A stretch of 64,000 nt of DNA, taken from contig NZ_CP043494.1 of NCBI RefSeq assembly GCF_044360475.1, positions 6,262,001-6,326,000 on the forward strand, in the 5' to 3' direction. The notes beneath the pieces are model-generated. The model ran no database searches, was not told the origin of the DNA, and worked only from the letters and a program-made list of their open reading frames with translations. This document shows positions 50,647-60,780 of this stretch, one piece after another. The translations under genes and the position numbers were made by a program. This DNA is from Archangium minus (GTDB lineage Bacteria; Myxococcota; Myxococcia; Myxococcales; Myxococcaceae). Every line of letters starts with the position of its first letter. The stretch's first letter is position 1.

Positions 50647-51861
50647 ATGCCATCTTCACATCTGGTAGCGCTGGCATTTGCTGCCACGATTACCCTTCCT
50701 TCCCTCGGTGCCGCACAAGACCCAGCGCCCCCAAAGCCTCCGCGGGGACCCGAGGGGGTTGAGTTCTACGCGTTCGACCAATCGACACTGCCACCCGAGG
50801 GTAAACCTGGCGACGTGATCTGGTGGCGTCCGCTCGCGGGCGTGGCCGCGTTGAAAGCAGCGGGAAGCAACGAGCTGGTGCTCTACCGCTCGGCCGCGAC
50901 CGATGAGAAGCAAACGCCCATCACCGTCTCTGGCATCATCGCACTGCCGCCAGGCTCGCCTCCCGAGGGGGGCTGGCCCGTCATCTCCTGGGCTCACGGA
51001 ACCGTGGGCGTCGGTGACAAGTGCGCGCCTTCGCGTGATGACGAAGAGTCGCTGGCGCACGGCATCAACAAGGCTCCGCACCCCCTGCTCAATGCCTACC
51101 TGCGGAAGGGCTGGGCCGTGGTGATGACCGACTACGAGGGGCTCGGAACTCCCAGGCCGCACCCCTTCCTGCTCGGGCACTCCGAGGCGCGCGGCATCCT
51201 CGATATGGTGCGCGCCGCGCACAAGCTCCATCCGGGCAAGCTATCCAAGCGCTTCGCCATCGTTGGCCACTCGCAAGGAGGACAGGCCGCGCTGTTCGCC
51301 GCAGCCGACGCGAAGGCGTGGGCGCCCGAGCTGGAGTTGCGGACGGTGATCGCCTTGGCGCCCGCCTCGGCGATCAAGCCTCTGTTCTGGCTCGGCGTGA
51401 GTGGGAAGGAGCCCTCCATGGGCTCGGCGTTCATCCCGCTGTTCCTGACGGGTGCCATCGCGGGTAACCCCAACATCAAACCGGCCGAGCTGCTCGCCTC
51501 TCCCGAAATGGTGCGACTGTTTGAAGAGGCCGAGGAAAAGTGTCGGGTGGAACTCAGCCTGTTGGATTCGTGGGGTGGAGTGATTCCCAACAAGGTGATC
51601 CGCCAGGGCGCGAACCGGGTGGCACTCGACGCTCAGCTCACGGCGATGCATCCGGGCTTTCTGAAGATCACCGCCCCCGTGCGGCTCGTGCAGGGCGCCA
51701 AGGACGAGCGGGTCCTCCCGGAACAGACGAAGGTGGTCAAACAACAGCTCATCGACCGGAAGGCCTCCGTCGAATACAAAGAATATCCAGCCACGGATCA
51801 CTTCGGCGTCCTGAACGAGGACATCGCCGGATCGATCGATTGGCTGAGCAATCACCCCTGA
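50647..51861 (+). CDS. Exported lipase/esterase of the secretory-lipase alpha/beta-hydrolase family
   Basis: 404 residues with a signal peptide (LVALAFAATITLPSLGAAQ). Landmarks: WAHGTVGVGDKCAPS, TDYEGLGTP, nucleophile in AIVGHSQGGQAA, acid in QGAKDERVL and base in ATDHFGVL. This layout is that of secretory (LIP-type) lipases and related esterases. ATG 50647 has AGAGGAG ~10 nt upstream. The amidohydrolase gene starts 19 bp after its stop, so an operon with it, thioredoxin and the BP74-like gene is likely. Confidence 0.85.
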   Translation: MPSSHLVALAFAATITLPSLGAAQDPAPPKPPRGPEGVEFYAFDQSTLPPEGKPGDVIWWRPLAGVAALKAAGSNELVLYRSAATDEKQTPITVSGIIALPPGSPPEGGWPVISWAHGTVGVGDKCAPSRDDEESLAHGINKAPHPLLNAYLRKGWAVVMTDYEGLGTPRPHPFLLGHSEARGILDMVRAAHKLHPGKLSKRFAIVGHSQGGQAALFAAADAKAWAPELELRTVIALAPASAIKPLFWLGVSGKEPSMGSAFIPLFLTGAIAGNPNIKPAELLASPEMVRLFEEAEEKCRVELSLLDSWGGVIPNKVIRQGANRVALDAQLTAMHPGFLKITAPVRLVQGAKDERVLPEQTKVVKQQLIDRKASVEYKEYPATDHFGVLNEDIAGSIDWLSNHP

Positions 51862-51880
51862 GCTGTCCAAGGCACGTGAT

Positions 51881-53632
51881 ATGAGCCCAAAGACATCCGA
51901 TTTCACGCTGTTCAAGGCGGACCGCATCTACCGGGGCGGCCCCATTCTCACGATGAACGACGCCCAACCCCAGGTGGAGGCGCTGGCGGTCCGGAGCAAG
52001 CGCATCCTCGCGGTGGGCACCTGGGAGGAGCTCCAGGGTCTCGTGGACGAGGACACGGAGGTGGTGGAGCTGGAGGGCCGCACGCTGGTGCCGGGCTTTA
52101 TCGACGCGCACGGACACCTCACGGGGTGGCTGCTCTACTGGGGTACGCCGAATCTGGCGCCGCCGCCCGCGGGCCCCATCGAGCGCATCTCGCAAATCGC
52201 TGACGCGCTGAGGAATTACATCCAGGAGAAGGCCATTCCCGCCGGCACGCTCGTGCTCGCCAGCGGGTATGACGACTCGCTGCTCGAGGAGAAGCGGCAT
52301 CCAACGCGCGAGGATCTGGACGCAGTCTCCACGGAGCACCCCATCTGCATCGTGCACACCTCCGCGCATCTGGCGGTGTTCAACAGCAAGATGCTGGATG
52401 CGGCGGGCTACGTGAACGAAGACTCCGCGCCGGAGGGCGGGGTCATCCAGGTGGATGAGAACGGCCGGCCTACCGGCGTGGTAGAGGAGGAGGCTGTCAA
52501 CGCCTTCAGCAAGCTATTGCCCGCCGTTCCGGATGTCCCGGGCATGCTGCAGACCCTGAAGGAGCTACAGCAGAACTACGCCAGCCTGGGCATCACCACC
52601 GTGGAGGATGGCCTGGCGACGAAGTCCGGGGTCGTGCTGCTGCAACTCGCCGCAGCCCTGCGGGTGCTCTACCTGGATGTGCTCGTGTTCCCGAAGTGGA
52701 CGGAGGCCGATGCCATCTACGAGCTCCCTCTGTTGCCCCAGAACTATTACGTGAACCACCTGAAGGTGGGGGGCGTGAAGGTCACCCAGGACGGCTCCCC
52801 GCAGGGGAAGACGGCGTATCTCTCGGCGCCCTACCTGAAGCCGCCAGAGAGTCTGGGCCCTGAGTACAGGGGTCAACCCATCCTCTCCCAGGACGCGCTG
52901 GACACGGAGGTGGAGAAGGCGTTCACGAAGGGCCGGCAGCTCCATTGCCACTGCAACGGCGACGCAGCGGCGGACATGCTGCTGGTCTCGCTGGAGCGGG
53001 CCAACGCGAAGCTCGGGGTGGCGGATCGGCGGCCGGTGATGGTGCATGCGCAGACGGTGCGCGAGGATCAGTTGGACCGGATGAAAGCCCTGGGCGTCAT
53101 CCCCACGTTCTTCGTGGCGCACACCTTCTACTGGGGTGACTGGCACCGGGACGAGACGCTGGGACCTCAGCGAGCGGAGTGCATCTCGCCGCTGCGCTCC
53201 GCGGCGAACCGGGGCTTGCGCTACACGATTCACAACGACTCGCCGGTAGTGCCTCCGGACATCCTGCCGCTCCTGTGGAGTGCTGTGGCCCGCACCACGC
53301 GCAGCGGAGCGGTGCTGGGGCCCGAACAGCGCGTGACGCCGCTGGAGGCGCTCAAGGCGGTGACGGCCTGGGCCGCGTACCAGAACTTCGAGGAGGACCG
53401 GAAGGGCACTCTGGAGCCGGGCAAGTTGGCGGACCTGGTGGTGCTGTCTGACAACCCCTTGACGGTGCCTACCGAGACCCTGAAGAACCTGTACGTCCTG
53501 GAGACCGTCAAGAGCGGGCGCACCGTCTACCAACGCCCTCCCGATGCCTCGTCCGTGGCCGGGTCACTCCGCGCCTCCAAGACAGTGGCCGAACCGATTG
53601 TCGCCCCCCTCCCTCGGCACACCTGCTGCTGA
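51881..53632 (+). CDS. Metal-dependent amidohydrolase (YtcJ-like)
   Basis: 583 residues. The amidohydrolase superfamily pattern is present: RTLVPGFIDAHGHLTG (metal His-x-His), HCHCNGDAAADM, VMVHAQTVRED, a conserved NDSPV Asp, and the C-terminal GTLEPGKLADLVVLSDNPL strand of the flanking beta domain. YtcJ-type enzymes hydrolyse C-N bonds in unknown substrates. No signal peptide, so it is cytoplasmic. It is 19 bp downstream of the lipase and 22 bp upstream of thioredoxin on the same strand. Confidence 0.88.
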   Translation: MSPKTSDFTLFKADRIYRGGPILTMNDAQPQVEALAVRSKRILAVGTWEELQGLVDEDTEVVELEGRTLVPGFIDAHGHLTGWLLYWGTPNLAPPPAGPIERISQIADALRNYIQEKAIPAGTLVLASGYDDSLLEEKRHPTREDLDAVSTEHPICIVHTSAHLAVFNSKMLDAAGYVNEDSAPEGGVIQVDENGRPTGVVEEEAVNAFSKLLPAVPDVPGMLQTLKELQQNYASLGITTVEDGLATKSGVVLLQLAAALRVLYLDVLVFPKWTEADAIYELPLLPQNYYVNHLKVGGVKVTQDGSPQGKTAYLSAPYLKPPESLGPEYRGQPILSQDALDTEVEKAFTKGRQLHCHCNGDAAADMLLVSLERANAKLGVADRRPVMVHAQTVREDQLDRMKALGVIPTFFVAHTFYWGDWHRDETLGPQRAECISPLRSAANRGLRYTIHNDSPVVPPDILPLLWSAVARTTRSGAVLGPEQRVTPLEALKAVTAWAAYQNFEEDRKGTLEPGKLADLVVLSDNPLTVPTETLKNLYVLETVKSGRTVYQRPPDASSVAGSLRASKTVAEPIVAPLPRHTCC

Positions 53633-53654
53633 ACACACCTCCGTGGAGTCGAAC

Positions 53655-53981
53655 ATGAGCGATGGATTCATTCATGTATCGGAGGCCAATTTCGATGTAG
53701 CCGTGCTGCAGGACGATGGCCCGGTACTGGTCGATTTCTGGGCCGAATGGTGCGGCCCCTGCTCGAGGATTGCTCCGGTGCTGGATGAAATCGCCCATGA
53801 ATATGCAGGCAAGCTGACCATTGCCAAGCTGAACATCGACGAGAACCAATCCATCGCGCAAAGACATGGTGTCCGGCGTATCCCGGCGCTGCTGCTGTTC
53901 AAGCGGGGAGAGGTTGTCGCGATCAAAGAGGGCGTGCCGTCCAAGTCTCAGCTGAGCGAGTTTCTTGCTGCCAACCTGTAG
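53655..53981 (+). CDS. trxA: Thioredoxin
   Basis: 108 residues, standard size. Active site WAEWCGPCSRIAPVL, cis-proline in RRIPALLLFKRGE (Ala where Thr is common), and the C-terminal helix SKSQLSEFLAANL. It is a cytoplasmic dithiol-disulfide reductant. GGAG lies 7 nt upstream of the ATG. It follows the amidohydrolase by 22 bp and precedes a small gene by 30 bp, so it is probably an accessory thioredoxin of this operon rather than the housekeeping copy. Confidence 0.93.
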   Translation: MSDGFIHVSEANFDVAVLQDDGPVLVDFWAEWCGPCSRIAPVLDEIAHEYAGKLTIAKLNIDENQSIAQRHGVRRIPALLLFKRGEVVAIKEGVPSKSQLSEFLAANL

Positions 53982-54011
53982 TTGTCTGTCACCCAAACAA
54001 AGGAGGAGTTC

Positions 54012-54362
54012 ATGGCTGGTTCCAGATATTTCTCATTCATGCAGCGGCAGGAGCAGGAGTTCGTCTTCGAGTTGACCGATCCCGCGAAGATTCAGGAGGC
54101 GCTCGACATCCTCTCTGGAAAGGAAACCTTCAAGGTCCATGTCATGGGCAAGCTCGTGAAGAGCCGGAGACCCTACAACCCCAAGTGGGATTACCATCTC
54201 GATCCGGCGAGCATCTCGTTCTTCGCGATGGCCATCGAGGTGTGTGACGCAGACATGAGCTATGTCCAGGATCATCTGGACGAAGCCGGTGGCGCATTTC
54301 TCCCAGGCTTCTTCTGGTGCCCGTGGAACTCCAAGCTGCTGCGGGAAGTCACCCCCTCATAG
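54012..54362 (+). CDS. Small BP74/DUF7482-like protein
   Basis: 116 residues. YFSFMQRQEQEFVFELTDPAKIQEALDILSG, then VMGKLVKSRRPYNPKWDYHLDP, FFAMAIEVCDADMSYVQDHLDEAGGAFLPG and FFWCPW are segments I associate with the BP74 N-terminal domain family (DUF7482-like), small proteins found with hydrolases in predatory and soil bacteria. No signal peptide in this form. AAAGGAGGAG is placed 3-4 nt before ATG. Role unknown; it is likely co-transcribed with thioredoxin. Confidence 0.65.
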   Translation: MAGSRYFSFMQRQEQEFVFELTDPAKIQEALDILSGKETFKVHVMGKLVKSRRPYNPKWDYHLDPASISFFAMAIEVCDADMSYVQDHLDEAGGAFLPGFFWCPWNSKLLREVTPS

Positions 54363-54475
54363 TCGTAACGGGAGGTTCGCGCTGCTGAGCGTTGCAACCG
54401 TGCACGATCGCGGGCAGAAGGCGCGCGGCGGTCTCCTGGTGTCTTCGCACCAGGCCGCCGTTCGCTGGAGGCGAG

Positions 54476-56521
54476 ATGTCCCGTACGTGGAGCATGGTCG
54501 CCGCGATGTGGCTCGCGGCGTGTAGTACCCAGGTTTCCTCTCCCCAGGAGGAGGGGAGCGCCGCGCCGAGCGCGGACGAGGTGGTTCCCAGGGATGAGTG
54601 GAGTGGAGAGCTGGAGGTCCTCGTGGTGGACTCTCCGTCACGAGGGGAGCCGCGCCTGGAGTATTTCCTCGTCCAGGGGCACGAGCGTCACCCGGTGATC
54701 TTCAGCCGGGGGGCGCCGGAGGGGCTCCACAGTGGCCTGAAGCTGAAGCTGCGTGGGCGGCAGGTGGGTGGCCAGCTCGTCGCCGTGGAGCTCGAGGTCG
54801 ACACGCGGGCAGCGGCCCTTCAAGCCTCCGCCGGGACTTGTGGCGTCACCGGAGTGCAACGCAGCCTGGTCATCCTGGCGGCGTTCCCGGGCATGCCCAG
54901 GCCGACCAACACCCCGGAAGAGACGCGGGAGGTCTTTTTCTCCACCACGCGCCGTTCGCTGGCCGGCTACTGGCACGAGGTGTCCGAGGGCCGCACCACC
55001 ACCACGGGCGACGTGGTGGGCTGGTACACGCTGGACCGTGCCTATTCCTGTGACGAGACCCATGCCATGCGCGAAGCGGCCCTGCGGGCGGCGAACGCGG
55101 ACGTGGACTTCACCCGGTATGACCGCATCTTCATCGTCCACCCCAGACCTCAGGAAGGTTGCTTCTACTCGGGCCTGGCCACGCTGTCCTGTGGCGAGCT
55201 GTCGACGCCGGACGGCACAGTCTCAGCATCCACCGCGTGGCTCGTCGCCGGGTACATGGGCCAGCACGACAAGGCCGTGGAGTTGGTGACGCACGAGGCG
55301 GGGCACAACCTCTCGCTGAACCACGCGAACTCGCGTGACTTCGGTGCCGAGCCGCTCGGGTACCTGGGGGCCCAGGGCGTCATCACCGAGTACGGGGACC
55401 TCTTTTCCACCATGGGCACCTGGAACCTGGGTCACTACTCGGCGCAGGACAAGGCTCGCATCGGCTGGCTGGCGCCGGCCTCCGTGGCCCAGGTGGATGG
55501 CGTGAGCGGAACCTTCACGCTCGCGCCCGTGGTGTCGTCCGGCGGGCTGAAGGCCCTCAAGGTGCGCCGTGGCTCCGCGAGTGGCGGTTGGCTGTGGCTG
55601 GAATACCACCAGCCCGTGGGCCTCTACGAGGGGACACTGGCTCAGCAGGTCTTCGGCGGCGCGCTCGTGCACTACGAGGACGAAGCGACGCGGGATGGTT
55701 CGCACCTGCTCGACTTCACGCCAGAGACCTCGTCCTGGAGCGACTCGGCCCTGCTGCCGGGAAGGACCTGGGATGATCCGTACAGCAACCTCTCCGTGAC
55801 GGTGCAATCCGCGACGCCCGCGGGGCTCACGGTGCAGGTCCGGTATGGCCAGAAGCCGTGTGTGCGGGCGCCTCCCGGAGTGCGGGTGACTGCCTTCTCG
55901 GACACCGCCTGGCCTGGTGGTCGGCCGGAGTTCGAGCTTGCCCTCACCAACCTGGACTCGGCGGGTTGTGGCCCGAGCACCTTCCAGCTCGGCGCCATCC
56001 TCCCGGACGGATGGAGCGCCGACCCGCTGCCCGCGCAGCTCACGGTCGCCGCGTCGAGCACGGCCTACGAGACCCTCCAGACGTATGTGCCCTATCGCAT
56101 AGAGCCAGGGCTCTACACCGCGGGAGTGGCAGTCACCCGCGACGGCTACACGGTGCAGGGGACGAGCACGATGAGGATCATCGAGCGCTGCGTCCCGTCG
56201 CCTCCCACGCTCACGCTCTCGCCGAGCACGGTGAAGGCGGCCCCGGGCTCGGCGGTCACCTGGACGGTGAACGTGACCAACAACGACTCCGCTTCGTGCA
56301 ATTGGGTCTGGTACGACTTCGTGTCCACCCTGCCGGAGGCCTGGGAGACGGCCTGGTCCGACTGGGGAGTGAACCTCCCGCCAGGAGGCGCCTTCTCCTT
56401 CACGATGACGAAGTCCATCCCGGCGAACGCCTCGGGGCTTCACACCGTGGATCTGCAAATCTACCAGGAGGACTCTGGCCTCGCGGCGAGCGCCAAGGCC
56501 ACCGTGGAAGTGGTCAAGTAA
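54476..56521 (+). CDS. Zinc metalloprotease lipoprotein (gametolysin/M11-like) with NEW3-type domains
   Basis: 681 residues. Lipobox LAAC gives a lipidated Cys. The zincin site is THEAGHNLSLNHAN (HExxHxxxxxH, ~residues 273-283) and the Met-turn is visible as FSTMGTWNLGHYSAQDKARIGWL, as in M11 gametolysin and M6-like proteases. Two C-terminal ~110-residue beta domains (VRVTAFSDTAWPGGRPEFELAL and LTLSPSTVKAAPGSAVTWTV) resemble NEW3/alpha-galactosidase-associated Ig-like modules. Likely a surface protease. ATG has TGGAGG 6 nt upstream. It is convergent with the beta-helix gene, only 5 bp apart. Confidence 0.85.
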   Translation: MSRTWSMVAAMWLAACSTQVSSPQEEGSAAPSADEVVPRDEWSGELEVLVVDSPSRGEPRLEYFLVQGHERHPVIFSRGAPEGLHSGLKLKLRGRQVGGQLVAVELEVDTRAAALQASAGTCGVTGVQRSLVILAAFPGMPRPTNTPEETREVFFSTTRRSLAGYWHEVSEGRTTTTGDVVGWYTLDRAYSCDETHAMREAALRAANADVDFTRYDRIFIVHPRPQEGCFYSGLATLSCGELSTPDGTVSASTAWLVAGYMGQHDKAVELVTHEAGHNLSLNHANSRDFGAEPLGYLGAQGVITEYGDLFSTMGTWNLGHYSAQDKARIGWLAPASVAQVDGVSGTFTLAPVVSSGGLKALKVRRGSASGGWLWLEYHQPVGLYEGTLAQQVFGGALVHYEDEATRDGSHLLDFTPETSSWSDSALLPGRTWDDPYSNLSVTVQSATPAGLTVQVRYGQKPCVRAPPGVRVTAFSDTAWPGGRPEFELALTNLDSAGCGPSTFQLGAILPDGWSADPLPAQLTVAASSTAYETLQTYVPYRIEPGLYTAGVAVTRDGYTVQGTSTMRIIERCVPSPPTLTLSPSTVKAAPGSAVTWTVNVTNNDSASCNWVWYDFVSTLPEAWETAWSDWGVNLPPGGAFSFTMTKSIPANASGLHTVDLQIYQEDSGLAASAKATVEVVK

Positions 56522-56526
56522 CCACT

Positions 56527-57849
56527 CTACTGCCCGTCCCAGTTCGAGAACGGCGCGTCGGGCGTTATCGCGATCTCGTACGGCGTGCCGTTCAGGATGT
56601 TCCCGGACGCCGTACCCGTACTCTTGTGGATCATATACGAGTAGGAGCGCCCCTCCTTCTCGATGGTGTTCTCCACGAGCTCCACGTCTTCCACGTGGTA
56701 GAGGATGATGGAGGCGTTGCGCACGGTGTTCCGACGGACCGTGACGAGCGAGTCATGCATCAGGTCGATTGAGCAGCCCTCGAGCGTGTTCTCCTCGACG
56801 AGGTTCCGCGTGGGATTCGTGCGCGGCGTCTTATGGGAGTACTCGAGGATGCCCATCTTCCCGTTCGCGGAGCCCAGCGCCATCGTGATGTGGTTGCCGC
56901 GGATGATCTGATCGGTGTTGCTCCAGTAGATGATGGGGCCGTCGATGTAGCGATTTCCATCCCCGTCCCGCATGGTGTTGCGCTCCAGGAGGACGCCGCG
57001 ACCGTCGGTGTTCACGAAGTCACCACCGCGGTTGTGGTGGAACTGGTTGTTTCGGATCGTGATGTCCTGGCTCTTGTACTTCAGGCTCTCGATGTCGATT
57101 CCGAACTGCGGCGCCGTTCCGTTGATGTGGTGGATCTCGTTGTTCTCAATCAGGACTCGCATCCCACCGACGATCGAGATGCCCTGACGACGGTTGTCGA
57201 AGATCTCGCTGTTGGTTATCGAGATGTCCTTACAGGAGGAGCCCTCCTCGCCCTGCGCGACGATCAGGACGCCATCGCCAATGGCCTTGCTCAGGCGGAC
57301 GCGGTCGATGGCGACGCGCTCGCTCTCGTCTTCGATGCAGATGCAGTGGCCCTCTTCTCCATTCACCTTGAAGTCATGGACGTCGCGGTCGCCGATGATC
57401 GACCCGCCGGAGACGCCCACATCGTGCGCGTTCGAGATGTCGATCACACAGTAGGCCCAGGTGTCCGTCGGGCGGAGCTGGAGCACCGTGTTGTCGTCCA
57501 TCACCAGGGTCATCCGACTGGGGAGGACGATCCCACCCGTGTAGGAGTCCGAAAGCCGCTTCCCGATGGCGTAATGGCCCGTCGGGAGCTTCACGCGGCC
57601 GCAGCCCTCGCCGACGAGCGCCTGGAGGGCGGCGTTGATTCCGTCGGTCGTCTCGTCCGGGCGAGTGCCGTCGTTCGAGATGTTCCACCGCGCCAGATCG
57701 ATGGTGCACTCCTTCGCCGGTATGTTCGGCGAAGCCGGCAGCGGCGGAGCGGACGGCTCGGACCCTGGACCGAGCTCAGGGTCCGAGGGGCATGCGGCGA
57801 GGAGGAGCGAGCTAGCGAGAACGATGTATGCGCGAGGTGAGAGTTTCAT
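56527..57849 (-). CDS. Lipoprotein with right-handed parallel beta-helix
   Basis: 440 residues. Lipobox LLAAC. The N-terminal GTRPDETTDGINAALQAL resembles the pectate-lyase/GH28-type entry with GCGRVKLPTGHYAIG. Then repeated coils of ~22-25 residues with the N-x-I pattern follow (ISITNSEIFDNRRQGISIVGG, LIENNEIHHINGT, ITIRNNQFHHNRGGDFVN, VLLERNTMRDG, LVEENTLEGC, VRRNTVRNAS, LVENTIEKEG). Probably a polysaccharide lyase or epimerase-like surface protein; catalytic residues not identifiable by eye. ATG 57849 chosen for the signal peptide. Confidence 0.78.
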   Translation of the reverse strand: MKLSPRAYIVLASSLLLAACPSDPELGPGSEPSAPPLPASPNIPAKECTIDLARWNISNDGTRPDETTDGINAALQALVGEGCGRVKLPTGHYAIGKRLSDSYTGGIVLPSRMTLVMDDNTVLQLRPTDTWAYCVIDISNAHDVGVSGGSIIGDRDVHDFKVNGEEGHCICIEDESERVAIDRVRLSKAIGDGVLIVAQGEEGSSCKDISITNSEIFDNRRQGISIVGGMRVLIENNEIHHINGTAPQFGIDIESLKYKSQDITIRNNQFHHNRGGDFVNTDGRGVLLERNTMRDGDGNRYIDGPIIYWSNTDQIIRGNHITMALGSANGKMGILEYSHKTPRTNPTRNLVEENTLEGCSIDLMHDSLVTVRRNTVRNASIILYHVEDVELVENTIEKEGRSYSYMIHKSTGTASGNILNGTPYEIAITPDAPFSNWDGQ

Positions 57850-57985
57850 CCTCGCGGACGCTACAGCGCCCAGCGTGCTCAACGAATACAGATGAGCCAC
57901 GGGCCAGGCGCTCTCGGACTCCCAGTGCTGTGCACCCGCGCAGCGGGCGCACTTGGGGTCAGGATCGTCCCTTCTGCCCGTGGGC

Positions 57986-59353
<1,368 letters not shown>

Positions 59354-59541
59354 ACGGGGTTCAGGAATATCACACTGATGGGGAACCAGCACGAGGTCAG
59401 GCAGGCGGGTTCTCCAGCACGAGAGGGTGCATTCGGGAGGGTGGTACCCCGACCCGCCTCTGGGTCTTCGCCTCGCCAGCCTCTGCGTTGTACCACTACA
59501 GTCGCGGGGGCTGTGCCTGCTTCCAGGCACCGAGGGGACTC

Positions 59542-60657
59542 ATGAAACGCTTCGTCGTCAGCCTTGCCCTGCTCGCTGGTTGCACCACCACCACCCGCCA
59601 GGCCGAACCGTTCACCACCCAGACCGCTGCGCCTGTGAAGGCCGAGGCGCCGCAGCAGCCCAGCTCCATCTACGTGTTCGAGGGGGTGGAGGTCTTCGGC
59701 TCGCGCAAGGTCCCCAAGGAGACGCTGCTCAAGTTGATCACCCTGCCGGCGCCGGGCACGCGGCTCGACACGAAGGATGAGGCACAGCAGAAGGAGTTCG
59801 TCGCGAAGCTCATCGAGAGCAAGAAGCGACTCACCGACACCGGGTCCTTCGCGTTCATCCGGATGACGGTGGGCCAGAACATGAACCACACCATGCGTGT
59901 GACAGTGGATCTGGTCGACATCGGGGACGAGTGGCGCATGCCCTTCAACCCTGAGCCAATGGGGGATGTCGCTGATCCAGAGGGACTGATCGCGGCCTGG
60001 TCGGACTACCTGAAGACGTTCTGGACGCTGCGGAGCCAGGGCGCGGTGCCTGAGTGGGGCATGGGCACCTGCCGTGCGCCCATGGGGTGCTACGGAGGCT
60101 TCGATCACCCCGAGCTCGCGCCCATGGAGCAGCGGTTCATCGACGGAGTGCCCCGCAGCGCCGATGCGCTGGTGCGCGTGCTGCGCGAGGACAAGGACAG
60201 CGGCAAGCGCATGAACGCGCTCATGCTCCTGACGTACCTGTCCTCACCCGAGCAGCTGGTGAAGGCCCTTCTCCCCTCGGTGCGTGACCCGTACGAGGGG
60301 GTGCGCAACGAGGCGCTGCGCCGGATCGGCTCGGCGCAGGAGCGGTCGAAGAAGCCCGGCCTCGTTCCGATCGAGCCCATCCTCGAGGCGCTCTGGTACC
60401 CGCTGGCGTCCGACCGCAACAAGGCAGGCTGGACGCTGGTGCACATCCTGGAGGTGGAGGGCACTGTCCACCGGCAGCAGATCCTCGACAAGGCCGGTGA
60501 GGTGCTGCTGGAGATGGCGAGCATGCAGTCGGAGCTCGACCGCGAGCCCGCGCGGAAGGTGCTCGCGCAGCTGGCAGGGCAAGATTTCGGTGATGACATA
60601 ACGGCCTGGCGCCGCTGGGTGGAGCAGGCGCGCGGTCCGGGCTCCAAGCGCCGTTAA
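59542..60657 (+). CDS. Lipoprotein with POTRA-like N-terminus and HEAT-like helices
   Basis: 371 residues. Lipobox LLAGC (Cys14). Residues ~40-130 (VFEGVEVFGSRKVPKETLLKLI, then FAFIRMTVGQNMNHTMRVTVDLVD) have the beta-alpha-alpha-beta-beta outline of a POTRA-like domain. The C-terminal half is helical with HEAT-like repeats (SADALVRVLREDKDSGKRMNALML; SVRDPYEGVRNEALRRIGSA; ASDRNKAGWTLVHILEVEG). GAGGGG precedes the ATG. Function unknown; its position just upstream of cglB may reflect a link to envelope or motility functions but is not proof. Confidence 0.65.
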   Translation: MKRFVVSLALLAGCTTTTRQAEPFTTQTAAPVKAEAPQQPSSIYVFEGVEVFGSRKVPKETLLKLITLPAPGTRLDTKDEAQQKEFVAKLIESKKRLTDTGSFAFIRMTVGQNMNHTMRVTVDLVDIGDEWRMPFNPEPMGDVADPEGLIAAWSDYLKTFWTLRSQGAVPEWGMGTCRAPMGCYGGFDHPELAPMEQRFIDGVPRSADALVRVLREDKDSGKRMNALMLLTYLSSPEQLVKALLPSVRDPYEGVRNEALRRIGSAQERSKKPGLVPIEPILEALWYPLASDRNKAGWTLVHILEVEGTVHRQQILDKAGEVLLEMASMQSELDREPARKVLAQLAGQDFGDDITAWRRWVEQARGPGSKRR

Positions 60658-60780
60658 AACGTCACATTCTCCTGTACGCGTGTCGCGCCGGAGGGGGTAT
60701 CTTTGATATCCAACTTTCGGGGCCGGATCATAGTAAGCGCGGGGAAGAACCGCGCCTGTTTCCGCGGAGCGACATCGATA

